From Serinus canaria (taxonomy: Eukaryota > Chordata > Aves > Passeriformes > Fringillidae): a stretch of DNA of 64,000 bases. Position numbers and translations under genes: made by a program. Position 1 is the stretch's first letter; each line of letters starts with the position of its first letter. Below, one piece after another: positions 1 through 12,004 of this stretch. The stretch lies in NCBI RefSeq assembly GCF_022539315.1, contig NC_066315.1, positions 96,019,990 through 96,083,989 on the forward strand, in the 5' to 3' direction. The notes under the pieces were generated by a model. That model saw only the letters and a list, made by a program, of their open reading frames with translations. It was not told the DNA's origin and searched no databases.

Positions 1-3000
1 ACCCCAGCAGTACTCGATATAAAGCCTTTAGAAGATAGAGGAATGCAATATACACTATGTTTTACACATGAAGTTGATTGAAAATTTTTTGCCCACTGCC
101 ACCATTTATTACTTACTAAACAACACTAATAGTAAATTCATATTCACAACAGCATAGGTTTCACTATTGGTTAACAAACAAAAAAGCTCTGGAAAAAAGC
201 TACCACATTAGTAATGCTCATAATTCATGAAGAGAAAACAAGCAAAAAAAGAACTCTCTATTATAGTCTTTTTTAGCAAGATACAAAACTCTGATGAAAT
301 TTTAGAATGTTTTTTCCAAGAATGCCCCATGGAGTATATTTCTCAGAACAGATCTTAAAGCTGACAAAAGAAATAATTTGACTACAAACTGTTATGCCTT
401 CAATACAGTCAAGCCAATTAGTCACTTTGCTCCTATTTCAAATATATTGTACATTGGCAAGATGCTACAGAATAGCAGCCTTGTGATAGGAAAGCAAAAA
501 GCAAAAGGAGGAAAAAATAATAACGCATTGAACACATGCTCTGTCTTCCAGAGTCACCCTATCTTTGACAGAACTGCCCTGAATCAAACCTCCATGCTTT
601 CCTTGTTCTTCACTCACATCTTAAAAACTCCAGCTCACCCATATACCCCAAGGGCCAGCATCAGCTTTTTTCTCAAATCCTGTAACTCTTTCAGGGATTC
701 ACAACACAAACGTTAAGATTTGATAGACTTTTACAAGAGCCAAATGTTTCTAGTGGCACCCAGCCAGTTCATCTTAAGCACCAATCCCACACCCAGAGGA
801 TTTAAAAAACTGCTGTGATTGAAGGAAAGACCAACATTATAAGATGGGTCTATAACCAAAATAAGATATTTCAGAACAGTCCGAAGAAGGCTAAAGAACA
901 ACATGGATCATCTTCCAGGATTATGTATCACACAAACTCCTGATTAGTTCTTTGATTCACAGTGTCTGGTATCTACCTGTGTGGAGAAAAAGAGAACTGG
1001 TATGATGGCTCAAGTATTTTGAGATGCAGGTAGGTCATAATTTACAACCCATGTTTTATCTGATGGTGATGGAACCTCAACAAAAACTTTATGTGAAGCT
1101 AAAATTAGTTTTTAACTTATCAGAAACATGTCTGCAAGAGATGTGAGCTGCGTTATGAATCAACTTGTTTATTGCACCCTTCCTATTCCCCTTATCTGCT
1201 GAGCCCTACTTCTCCCCACCATCTCAGCCTCCTATTTCGTCCAGTTTCACTGCACTAAGAACTTGTTCAATTTCATTACTTTTGTTCTCACTGCACCCAG
1301 GCCCATATTTCAGACATGCATTCAAGGTCCAAATTTTACCAACTCATCCCCACTTATTTCCAATGCATTTCCTGTCTAGGAAAGCAGTGAGCAGCTGTCC
1401 CCCCTTTCTTAATTGAAATACCCAGTCCTTAGAACTTCCCTCCTTTCAGGCTGCACAAATCACCAAAGCACCCTTTAATGATGTACACTGTGCAGTGAAA
1501 TTTCTAAGAAGGGTAAGTATTTACCTAAGAGATTACAGCAATACTGTCAAAGGACTAATGTTTCCAACCATTTGACTGTAAACCCATAATCTAACCTTTT
1601 CCTATTCTGTCTCACTTTTATAGCACAGTGCCACTTCTGCTTTTTATTTGCATGCTTTTAGAAAATTACCTTCCACAGGAGGGGGCCTAGGAAGGTTTGT
1701 TGATGTGAGGTAGTTTCAGAGAATTAAAGAGAAGAATAATAGTTCACTTTTCAGTTAGGTCTCTGTACAGAGGATTGATTGAGATAACCTCACTAATGTG
1801 AGACGTCTCTTTTATTGACTATCAATTATTTCAGTAATTTCTATGCTGGCTGAAAGACTCAGGGTTAGGAAAATGTATATAGCTTCCTTAATGTACTTTG
1901 AGAATAAACATTGCAAAAACTGCTCAGCCAAATAGCCTTCTGAGAGAAGAGTCCACACTGCAGCTGAAAAGAAAAGGGATGACATTTTCTTGTACTACTG
2001 GTCCAAACTCCACTTCTCCCAGCTGCCACTTCCCCCATCACACAATGCACGCAAACCACTGGATGCAGAAGGCTGCAGAACTATCTGTCATGCTCCATAT
2101 CTATTTTGTGATTGCACACTTCTCTCATGAGATTAAACCAACTCTTTGCCAAGCCCTTGTGTCACATCATTTCTTCCTGGCAAATGGGTAGAATTGCATT
2201 TGTCCTTTATTTTGCTTTATTTTTGCTGTCTGTTGAACATATAGGACAAGGCATGCTTGCTTTTACTGTCTCAGACATTTGTTGCTGCTATAGCACTAGA
2301 TTTAATTTTCTATTTTAGAACATTCAACAATGGGAACTATAAATGTGAAAAACAGCACTAAAATCTTCAAAAATTAGCTTCGGTTGTCCCTCAAAACTAT
2401 ACAAAGACTCAAATATTCAGCTGCTACAGATGCAATTGTAAATGTTCATTCATGTTCTTCTATTTTATTTCAGTCTAAGATATCCCTGATCCAACAGTTG
2501 TGGTCACCCAACAGCCTGAGAAGGAAATTTAGTATTAGGTTGTTAGAGCAAAGTAATAACTTTATGCAAAATGCTTCTCACTGTTCATTTTTCTAAAGAG
2601 CAAAATCATTAAAAGTGCAGCATAATGCTCTGTAATTATAATCTAAGTCATTTCCCCTGTTAAAAATACATTCTAATTGCTTTAAGTGAAAACACATCAT
2701 TATAACTTCCCTTGAAAGGGGAACTAATAAATAGATTAGTAAAATCCTACAGTCAGTACATTAAATCATGTTTGTTCATTCAGCTGAGACTGGAACATGT
2801 AAAGTACATCTTCTTATGGAAAGACACAATTAGGGAGAAAGGCTGGCTCATGGGATTAGCCAAAGGATTTTGAGTTTTCCACATCTAGCTTGGTGGTGTG
2901 AATCCTCCCCAGCTTGATGTTGACTGAAGCTTATTACCATCTGCTCCCTGTTCAGTGCCCTACATAAAATGAATTGGTTGTCTTTGCCTAATTCCAAGCT

Positions 3001-5919
3001 CACAGGTGTCCAGTACAACAGCAACTGGCAGTAATTACCACACCTTTAAGCAATGTCAGCAAAGATGCAGAAGATTTAAAAAACACAACCAAGATGCTTA
3101 TGTAATTTGGTATAAGAGGTCTACCCAAGCCATGCTTTGAGAAGATACAGGATGGTGGAATGATCCCTACTTTTCACTGTGTTTCTGCCAAATCACTGAA
3201 TATGGATGATTACATACCTGCATAAAACTTTAAATCTCTAATTTCACTAGAACTAAAAATCCCAAGGAAGTAAAAAGGTAATACCATTTTTTAAACTCTG
3301 AAAGCTTATGTTTTCTTATCTTAAACAGGGATTTTTAACAGTTAAAATACAGTTACAATAATTAACATGGCTGTACTCAGAATCTGAGAGAACCATTTTG
3401 GTGTGCACAAAAAAATTATTGCAGTTTCTATAATACCTACAGCAGCTGTGCAGGTAACCACTATAAGAAGGAAGACAATAACAAGGAGAGTTACAAATTT
3501 AATTAACCAGATTTCTTACTATTAACCTTTGGGTGAACAGGCCTGTGGCCTTTGGTCATCTCAGTTATTGCAGATATATCTTTGTTTTGTGAAATAAGCA
3601 CTAACTTATGCAAAGAGCAGACTAGCAAAGTGGTGTAGTTTCAAAACAGATAAAAACTGGAGGTTTTTTAAGTTATATAAAAATAATTTTGAAGTAAACA
3701 ACTGGAAATCTCGCACTTTCCAAAGAGACATTCAGAATTAATTCCCACTGGTGATGAGCTGCTTCTGCTGCATTTAAGTTGGATTTCAGGCTGCTACCAT
3801 TTTCTCCAAAGGTCAGAATTTTACACTGCCTGTTGTGTGACTTCCCCAGAAACAGGTATCTCTTTGTGAAACTGAAGTTTGTATTATAAGGGATAAATTT
3901 TGGAAAGGAAATACAGGACAGGAAAAAAAATATAAATTAAGTATTTATTTCCATGCCTAAAACAACAATTTTTTTTCAATCAAATTTTTAATTAGAAACA
4001 TCAATTTACAGCCATTCTTTAATTCCTTATACAAACATAATTCCTATAAGAACTGTATTTCTTTTAAACTAATATTAGGAGACACTTTCCAGCTGACCTC
4101 TAATTGTTGTATCTGTCAGTTCCATAAATGTCTTCTTTTAATAATTTAATTTCAGCAGTCTTTTATAAGGTAAATAAGCAAAAAAAACCAGCCAGATTTG
4201 AAATCTAATTTTTTTCCAAGTAGTAAATTTGAAGTTTTTCTTGGGTTTTCATATAGGTTTTAAGCATTCAAACTATTCAGTAGTTTTCCTTTGGTCTCTT
4301 GCATAAGGATGTGATTTTTATTTTTGCATGATCTCCATTTAAATCAACTTTCCATTTATTCCAGAAGAACACAATCAAGTCCTTATTGTTTGTAAGCAGA
4401 GAAAATCCTCCAAGAAGGGGGTAGAAACCCTGAAACCTTCTAAGAAAGGTTGACTCTCCAAGAGTTTTAGTCTACAGAGCTTATGAGTATGGTTTCCTAA
4501 AGAAAAGGAAGGAAAAGTCAAGTTTCATTTTTCTAAAGAGTTAATAGGAATCATCTTGTTCTTCAGATCCATGTCCCTCTTTGGATGATAAATGACAACT
4601 ATTAGGACTCTGGTTTATCATGACACAAGCCACAAATCTCTTCACTGAAACTGAAAAATGCAGATTTTTCCAGGACAGGACAAAGAATGACTGTGCCAAG
4701 TTCTGTGAGTCCAGTCCAGAAAAAGGCATCATGTTTCCTACATAGTTTTAAGATACAATTAAAAATAATAAAAAATGCACATAATTTTAAAAAATTATGC
4801 GTATATGTAGAAAGTAAAATACAGCAAAGGAACTGTTGGCTTCCTGCATTTGAAATTACTTACTCTGTCTTGTGAAACTTAGGTCGAGATGAAATAAAAA
4901 TGTTGAGTATTCACAACAGACAAGCCTTGAGGAAGAATACATAGAATTTATAGTTCACTGGGTATCTTCTTTAAAGAATCAGCAAAACAAAGACAACATC
5001 AAGGAAAAATGACTATGTAAATTGTACAGGCTTTTAGTTAGGCATCTAATTAGTCAAAATGAAAAGTAGAGATGGCAACCTGATTACTTCATCAATTTGA
5101 TTTACTCTGACCTGGGGTAGTTTCTGCATATTTTACTCGTCACCTCTGCAGCAGAAGGTTTATCTCACCGACAGCCCTCAGTGTTCACAGCACTCTTTCT
5201 CCTGCTGTAACTGCATGAAGGCCTTCTGCCCTGTATTTTTCTGCTTCCCTTTGACACATGGTTAGTAATATATTAAGTATCAAGTTAATAATGTAGAACA
5301 GTTTCAAAACCTGAAAAAGTATCTGTATTTCCTATTTCACCTCAGACAATGGAAGCCGTAGAGAAGGTCCCTGTCAATATCATCACTCAGTCTATCTAGC
5401 TACCTTATTCTTCTCATATACATATATTTGCATACAGAATCTCTTGACAGACATAAGCAGGCTCCATTTAGTTTCAGTGAGATTGACTGTAAAAAGCAGC
5501 TAGAGCTGTGCAAATATCTGCTGACTCAAACTTTCACCTAAAATGCAAGAAAATGTCATGGCAGAAGTAATTCGTGCTTCAACCTGCTGTAATTGTAGGG
5601 CAGAATCCATCTCTATGCAGAAAGCTGACAGTTCAAGACTCTTTGGTCTCACTTTGAAGCAGTTTGGAATGTTAAGTTCTTGCACAGACTTTCATTACAG
5701 TTTTTCATAGCACAGAATTCCACTCTTGGTCTGAAGAACTGCATACATTTGTATAAAGTTATTTATGCCTAACAGGCTTTGTAAACTTTGTAGTCCAGTA
5801 TTTAAATCCTTCTTTAAAAAACCCCAAAAACCAAAAGATGACAAAATACATAGAAGACACTTACACTACTAACAAAATGGTGTGCAACTTAATGAGAGAT
5901 TCTACCTGCTAAGTATTAT
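1..5919. other. AT-rich single-copy DNA, no gene seen
   Basis: No supported gene. Open frames are at most about 112 codons, and the one at 378 begins with TTG, which is not a normal vertebrate start. The stretch at about 1165-1440 is pyrimidine-rich and could be a worn ancient repeat that I cannot name. The only structure of note is the splice-bounded segment at 1450-1512, listed separately. The sequence could be intergenic or intronic. Confidence 0.6.
1450..1512 (+). other. Candidate 63-nt exon (splice-bounded, speculative)
   Basis: The segment is preceded by a pyrimidine-rich tract ending in CAG (CCCTCCTTTCAG, AG at 1448-1449). It is followed by a near-consensus donor GTAAGTAT with GT at 1513-1514. 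Its length is 63 nt (21 codons). One frame is open throughout; the other two contain stops. The 21-residue translation matches nothing I recognise. It could be a coding mini-exon, an exon of a long non-coding RNA, or a chance pairing of splice-like motifs, which is common in 64 kb of AT-rich DNA. No neighbouring exon was found. Confidence 0.15.
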
Positions 5920-5924
5920 ATTGC

Positions 5925-6506
5925 TGTGCTGTTTTTTTTTTTTGGGACAAAGCTAATTTCCTTCACAGTTGCTGCTGTGGGGCTGTGTTTTGGGTTTGTG
6001 CTGCACACAGCTGATGCTCTCATCACTGCTGAGCACCATTTACACAGAGTCATGTCCTCTTCTGCTCCTCACCCCACCTCACCAGTGAGGCAGCTGGAGT
6101 GCACAAGAGCTGGGAGAGAACACAGCCAGGACAGGTGACCCCAGCTGACCCAAGGGACATTCCAGACCATATGGTGTCATGCTCAGCATATAGAGCAGGC
6201 AGAAGAAAGAGAAACAGGGAACAGAGATGCTTGGAGCGTCTCTGTCTTCCCCAGTAACCATTATGTGCCATGGGGCCCTGGTTTCAGGGGATGGCTGAAC
6301 ACCTACCTGTCCATGGGGTGCTGTGGATTCATCCCTTGGTTTGCTTTGCTTGCCCTCACTGCTTTTGCTTTGCCTATTAAAGTATTTTTATCTCAGTCCA
6401 TGGGTTTCTGCTCTTTTACCCTTCTGATTCTCTCCCTCTTCCCACTGGGAAAAGCGTGTGCGTGGTTGTGTGTGGCTTAGCTGCTGGCTGGTGCTAAACC
6501 AGGACA
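5925..6506 (+). mobile_element. Solo LTR of avian ERVL-type endogenous retrovirus
   Basis: A 582-bp segment begins TGTGCTG and ends in the sequence CTAAACCAGGACA, so it has the TG...CA ends of an LTR. It keeps family landmarks in order: a GGGACAAAGCTAATTT block near the 5' end, GGGCTGTGTTTTGGGTTTGTG, an ACAGCCAGGACAG / GCTGACCCAAGGGACATTCCAGACC block, a polyadenylation-like CTATTAAAG at about 6375, and a GTGTGGCTTAGCTGCTGGCTGG tail. The flanks ATTGC (5920-5924) and ATTTC (6507-6511) match at 4 of 5 bases and may be the target-site duplication. No gag, pol or env sequence lies beside it, so it is best read as a solo LTR left by recombination. Short open frames inside it on both strands are not genes. 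The family was assigned from memory; the exact subfamily is unknown. Confidence 0.85.
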
Positions 6507-6511
6507 ATTTC

Positions 6512-9500
6512 AAATTGTATTCCATCAGGGAAGGTTTAATTACATATTTTCTTACACTTTAATTATACTGGTAAGATGAAGTATTATAATTAAGATAGAG
6601 CAGGTTCATGATTAGGAAGACACAAATTATTTAGTAGTTAGAAAATATTCAAATATTGCTGTAAACAAGGTACTTTTAAATGAAGATTGAAAAGAAAAAA
6701 ATTAAGTCTATTATAAGACAGCATTACACAATGGATTTGACTAATATCTTCAAACAGACTTCATTCTTAAAATGCAGATGACAAAACAGTTTGTATCAAA
6801 ATCCAAACACTTTGAATATAGAATTTTAAATTGTACCCCGATTCTAACACATTTTTACCTGTATTTTGAAATTCTGGCCTGTATTGTGAAAAAATACAGA
6901 GTTCTAGAAAATTTACAAAAAATCCCAACAGCTGCACCAAAGATGGAGATTTTGTTTATGCTCATTATGATAAAATAAAGAAGGAAAAGAAAGAGAGAGG
7001 AATTATGAAAAACTTCCATAGTCAAAGCTAATTTTTTATAAATAAACTTAGTGTTGTATGCTAATATTTTGACAGGTTTGAGTATCATCCAGGCATATCC
7101 ATCCTGAGTTGTAAGGAAAATAGATATGGGTCAATATAAGTAGGTTGGAATAGGTGCCTCAGCTTTTATTTTTAAAGCAATTGAGTTTGGCTTGTGCAAA
7201 ATAGTTTTCAAATAGAAAAATTACATTCTACATTGTAAGAGGCCACTGGCTTGCCTTTGCTTTGTGATTAAATGGCACAGGCACCACTATAATGAGGCAG
7301 TCTATCAAAGTCTTCTACCAGGTTGTTTACACTCTATGAGGCTGTATGAATGAAAGATTTAAAAGTTTTCATTAAGTCCTTGGCTGCTGTGCATGCACAA
7401 ACACAAAGCCAATTATTTTAAAGGTACACAGGATTTTACTCGTTTTATCTTTCTTGAGAGCATGATTGCTGCTGCTTATTGCTTCACTGAACAATAGAAA
7501 TAGGGAAAAAATTCCTGTCTTTTGAGCAGTCTGCTACAATTACCTTATTTATACATAAAATATATTCTCATGTGTAGGAATCAGCACCCGAATTCAAATT
7601 TTGAATTGCAATAGCGAATTTGGGAGTACAAGGAATTTTATTGGAATTGCATAGATACTTCCTTTAAAAATTATTAGCTGGCTGAATATGTACATTCCCA
7701 TATACTATTTCGCTTATCTAAACCATTTCTGCTTGGGGGAGAAAAATCTTACTTTTTTTTTATCTGAAGAAAAGAGTTCACAATAGGCCAATCTAAAAAC
7801 ATAACTTTTTCAGCTAATTCATTGTAACATCATTTAGAGAAAATAAGAATATTCTATCTAAACCACAGATTTATGGTTACTATCTTTACCTGAGACACTG
7901 AATTTGCATTAATTGCTTATGCAATAGATTAATATCATTTGATTAGGAGGGCACAAAATTTATACTGAACCCATATTTAATTCATTGATCTTAGAGGATG
8001 AAAGTAGCAACCCATTCCCTTAAAAAGAATAGAAAGATTTATTTAAAATTGTAAAGTTTTCTGCCAATTTTTTCCAGTTCTAATGAGATAAGAAGTTTGA
8101 ACTTGGATATAGGCATATAGCTCATGTCATTAATGCATTTTAATGTCCCTGTAATGAAGCTGCATTTCAGAAGAAACGAGGTGCATGACTAAAGAGCATA
8201 TACAGTGACTTCACATTATGACAGAGGGAGAAGATAACAGAGACACTAAAATACAAGGGCGATTTACCTAAGTATAATTGTCCATATTTAATTAATTTTT
8301 AGTACGTTTTTGGGTTTCCTAACGATTTTGATGCTGGATATTAAGGAAACAGGGGGAAATTGCAGGGCAGAAACACATCAGGTAACACAAGTCTGGAAAT
8401 TAAGACCATCTATTTTAGGAAAAGAGGGGCTTCATGCCTCAGCACAGTATAGAGAGTTCTCTAAAAACACCTGCTCAGTCCTCAGCAGCTGTCAGAAGAG
8501 TAAATCAAGTGCTAAGGTTGGTCCCAAAAGCAACAAAGAAAAATGGAGAGCATTTCTGTGCCACTATGACCATGATTTACCCACACTTGAGCTCTCCCCA
8601 CCTTTCATTCCTCTCGAAGAGGGAGAATAGGAAGGGTCAGAGAGGAAAAAGTACAAAACATCTCATGTCAGAGGAGCAAAAAGGCCTCTTCAGCCTGGAG
8701 AAGGGGTGGAGAGGCCAGCAGGGAAGGTGAATGAAGCACAGATGTCAGATCAAAAAGCAATGTGGTGTGAGAGAGCTGGGGGTAAATTATTAACCAACTC
8801 TCCTAACAGAGGAACTGAGGGTATGAAATGAAGAGAGCAAGATACAGATTCAAATAAGTCACAGGAGGTTTAAACCATCTAACCACAGGAGATGGTTTGT
8901 TTGGCAGTGGGGAGGAAGCCATGCAAGTATTTTTGGCAAAGAGTATTGCAGATGCAGATACAGCAGTGGACTCAAGGAAAGGCTGGACAGGCGCTGGAAG
9001 AAGGATCTGTTAAGAACCACCAAGCAGAGAAAGCATGGAAAGCTCATGGGTGAGAAACCACTGGAAGCTGGGACACTTGTTGTGAAAAACACATGAATTA
9101 GTTTTGCTTTTAGTGCTCACTGCATATCAGCTTATGGGCACTGATGGAGAAAAACAACTGAGGTAGATGCACTTGTTATTCTTATGACCCATAACACACT
9201 TTCTGTTTATAAACTGGGTCAGTCTCAAGCAGTTGCTTCTCTGCTCTTGGCAAAAGTCTTCAAAGGGACATTAAAACAAAATGAAAACTTAAGGCTTTGT
9301 ATTTAGTCAAGATTTGTAGCACAACTTCTGACAAAACAGTGGCTGAGTTTTGTGTCCATGACAATTCTAAAGAAGCAACATCCTGTTTTGTGCAGTAATT
9401 TATTTTTTTCTCCAAATGCCTTCTTGTGCTAAATGTTACCTTTTGCAGAATTTGACAAGACTGAAGGCAATGACATTGAAAGGAGAGAATGCAAATATGC

Positions 9501-11915
9501 AGAAGTATATTTCTTCATTGACTAGCCTCCCTTTTGAAAGTTGCTGAGGAATACCACTGTGCATACTGTGCATTCTCAACCAAAAGTCAGTGACAACCAT
9601 TTATCACTTTCCTGTAGGTAAATGGCTTTGTTTATAAATTCTTCTGACATCAAAAAATAAAATATCATTCCTGACACTGCCTCATCTTACAAATCTATTC
9701 ATATATCTTTTAAAACCAAGCTGGAAGGCATAGCAAATATAAGGTAACATCACACTGTAAAAAATAAAAGAAAATGCCATCAACAACATCAAGATATGTA
9801 AACAAAAAATATAATTTAAAAAAATATTATTAAAAGCAGATCCAAGTAAGTACTTAGTTTCCAACTGAAAATCTTGAATGCAGTGAGTGCATACATCCAC
9901 ACCTATGACTTAAAAAATCCTGTAAGTTTCTCAGTCCTAAAATAAATAACTGATCATAAAGTACTAAAATACAGTGACTAAAAGGCTGTTTCTAAACAAC
10001 TTAGAGAAACATTAGGGAATTCCTTGGAACACCTGATCCTACAGAGTCACTGGACCTGGGCAAGACAAACCCTCAAGGCCCATTCCAGTTTCCAACAAGA
10101 AAAAAATTAACAACTCTACAGACAGAAGTACACCTTTTTCTTGCTTAGAATTAAGGTAGAACAAACTATAGGAGCTGTTCTTTCCTATTCTTACATTTGA
10201 TTGTGCAGATATTGGGACACCTATGATACAGGAGAGCCATGACTGGATCTTCAAAGAAAAGTTTTCTTCAGGATACTGTAACAGAAAACCTAGCTATTGA
10301 CTTTTTTAGAAGAGAAAAGGGTGATTTTTGTTTTGGAAGGATTTAAAATGCTTTTTCCAACTAAACACTGTTAAGCTATGTTTCTGAATAACCCTTCAAT
10401 TGAGAAGGACTATTCTTACGCTAAAATTTTCTTTTCTGAGCCCTTATGACCATTCCTCAGTCAGCACATTTTGGAGCCCAGTCTGAGCAATCCAAGCCTC
10501 CCAAGGGAAAGCCAGTGAAACTAGCTCTAAAATTTGGCATTTCACTGCAGAAGCCAGAGATGAAATTATACTTTTCCATTGTTTAGAAAAATTCCCAATT
10601 TAGCCTTCAAAAACATACTACAGTAGAAGTTTTAACCTTAATTCTCAAATTCAAATATGCCGACTTGTTACAAGCTGATGCAAGGCACATTTGAAAATTT
10701 CCTTGTAAATCAGGAAAAGAAAAAGACTGTTAAGTGCTTGGTGGAAATGTCAAAGGAAAAAGGACAAAGTAAAAGTGAAGTGACAGGATATTTTTTACAG
10801 GAAAACAAAGCAAAAAATCTGATTCTCATTTGCTATTATTTATCACTGTATTGTAGATGTTACTATGCTCATTAAAAGTGTAAGCCTGCCTGTGTGGCAA
10901 ACTCTTCTTCAGCTGACTTAAATTAAAAAAGCCTGTCAAAATTGGCATTTATGTTTCTAACACATAAAATATTGTATCTCTGCATCTTCTATTTTTATTC
11001 CAGCTGGAAATATTGTTTGTAAAACTTTGCTACACCCATCATAACCTTTGGGGATATCTACAATGTCATCCATGAAACAAAACCACAGGACATGTTTGAT
11101 TTGGTGAGGAAAGAAGAAAGTGTGTATTAGGAAGAATTTCCTACCATATTTTATTCCATAACCTTTATTACAAGTTTTTCTTTCTTCCTTAGCCTACAGT
11201 GTCATTAAAAGTGTGATTCTCAATGTAAGCTTCTCTATGGTGCTCTTGCACGCCAACTTGTCAACTTCTGCATGAAGGATATTGTAAATTTCTTTTACTT
11301 CTGGTTTGTGGTTTGTTTGCTCTGGTTTTATTAACAGATGGCAAACAACTGATGTGGGTCAATTTCGTGCACGAACTTCTATAAAATAATGTTCCAAGAA
11401 ATTTGGCACAATATTACTTCAATTGTGAAATTGGAAAGTCAATTAGCTCAGGGCTTCACAAGCTTAGCGTTGGCAGAAATTCACAGCACGAAATGAGCAG
11501 CATCAGCAAAACTGCAGTTTGTGAATTGATTGAGAAAGTTTTCATTACTAAGAGCTAAAGTTAAGGACAAGCATGAGTGAACAGTCACAAATTTCCATTA
11601 ACAATAGCATCCTGAAAAATATCAGTAATAACACATGGAATAAAACATTTGTGAGCTGACAGCCATGAGAAAACAGGTAAACAGTACCTCATTACTGTCA
11701 CTGTATTTAATGAAGAAAGTTGGTATTCATACACTGGTTGCATACAAAATAACCTGAAAGAGAACCCTATAGATGGTTTAAACCTCTTTCCAGGGACATG
11801 AAGGTGATAAAAACCAGATTGGAAAACAGTAAGGTAAAAAGCTTTTTCTTTTTTTCAATGGAATCATAATTTTCATGGATATTTTCCTAACTTCTCATCC
11901 AAAGTGCAGACAGTG
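6512..11915. other. AT-rich single-copy DNA, no gene seen
   Basis: No frame longer than about 106 codons, and none resembles a known protein. The part at about 8600-9080 is more purine- and G-rich than its surroundings, with a short CR1-like phrase near 8686-8720. It may hold a worn repeat, but the match is too short to call. The rest is ordinary AT-rich sequence. Confidence 0.6.
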
Positions 11916-11916
11916 A

Positions 11917-11954
<38 letters not shown>

Positions 11955-12004
11955 GCGTGTGTATGTATATATATATATGTGTGTGTATGTATATATATAT
12001 AAAA
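11916..12004. repeat. Compound (TA)n/(TG)n microsatellite
   Basis: An alternating purine-pyrimidine tract of about 88 bp. A TA run is interrupted by GTGCGTGTGTATG, then comes more TA, then GTGTGTGTATG and a final TA run. The two TG-containing interruptions are similar, which suggests internal duplication by slippage. Likely length-variable between individuals. Confidence 0.95.

Noticed and set aside
378..716. 112-codon open frame on the plus strand
   Set aside because: It begins at TTG, has no recognisable domain and lies in low-GC sequence where such frames arise by chance.
5926..6480. Open frames on both strands inside the first LTR
   Set aside because: They are non-coding LTR sequence. 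LTRs of this family carry no genes.
8686..8720. Short CR1-like phrase (CTCTTCAGCCTGGAGAAG)
   Set aside because: Only about 35 bp agree and the flanks do not follow CR1, too little to call an element.
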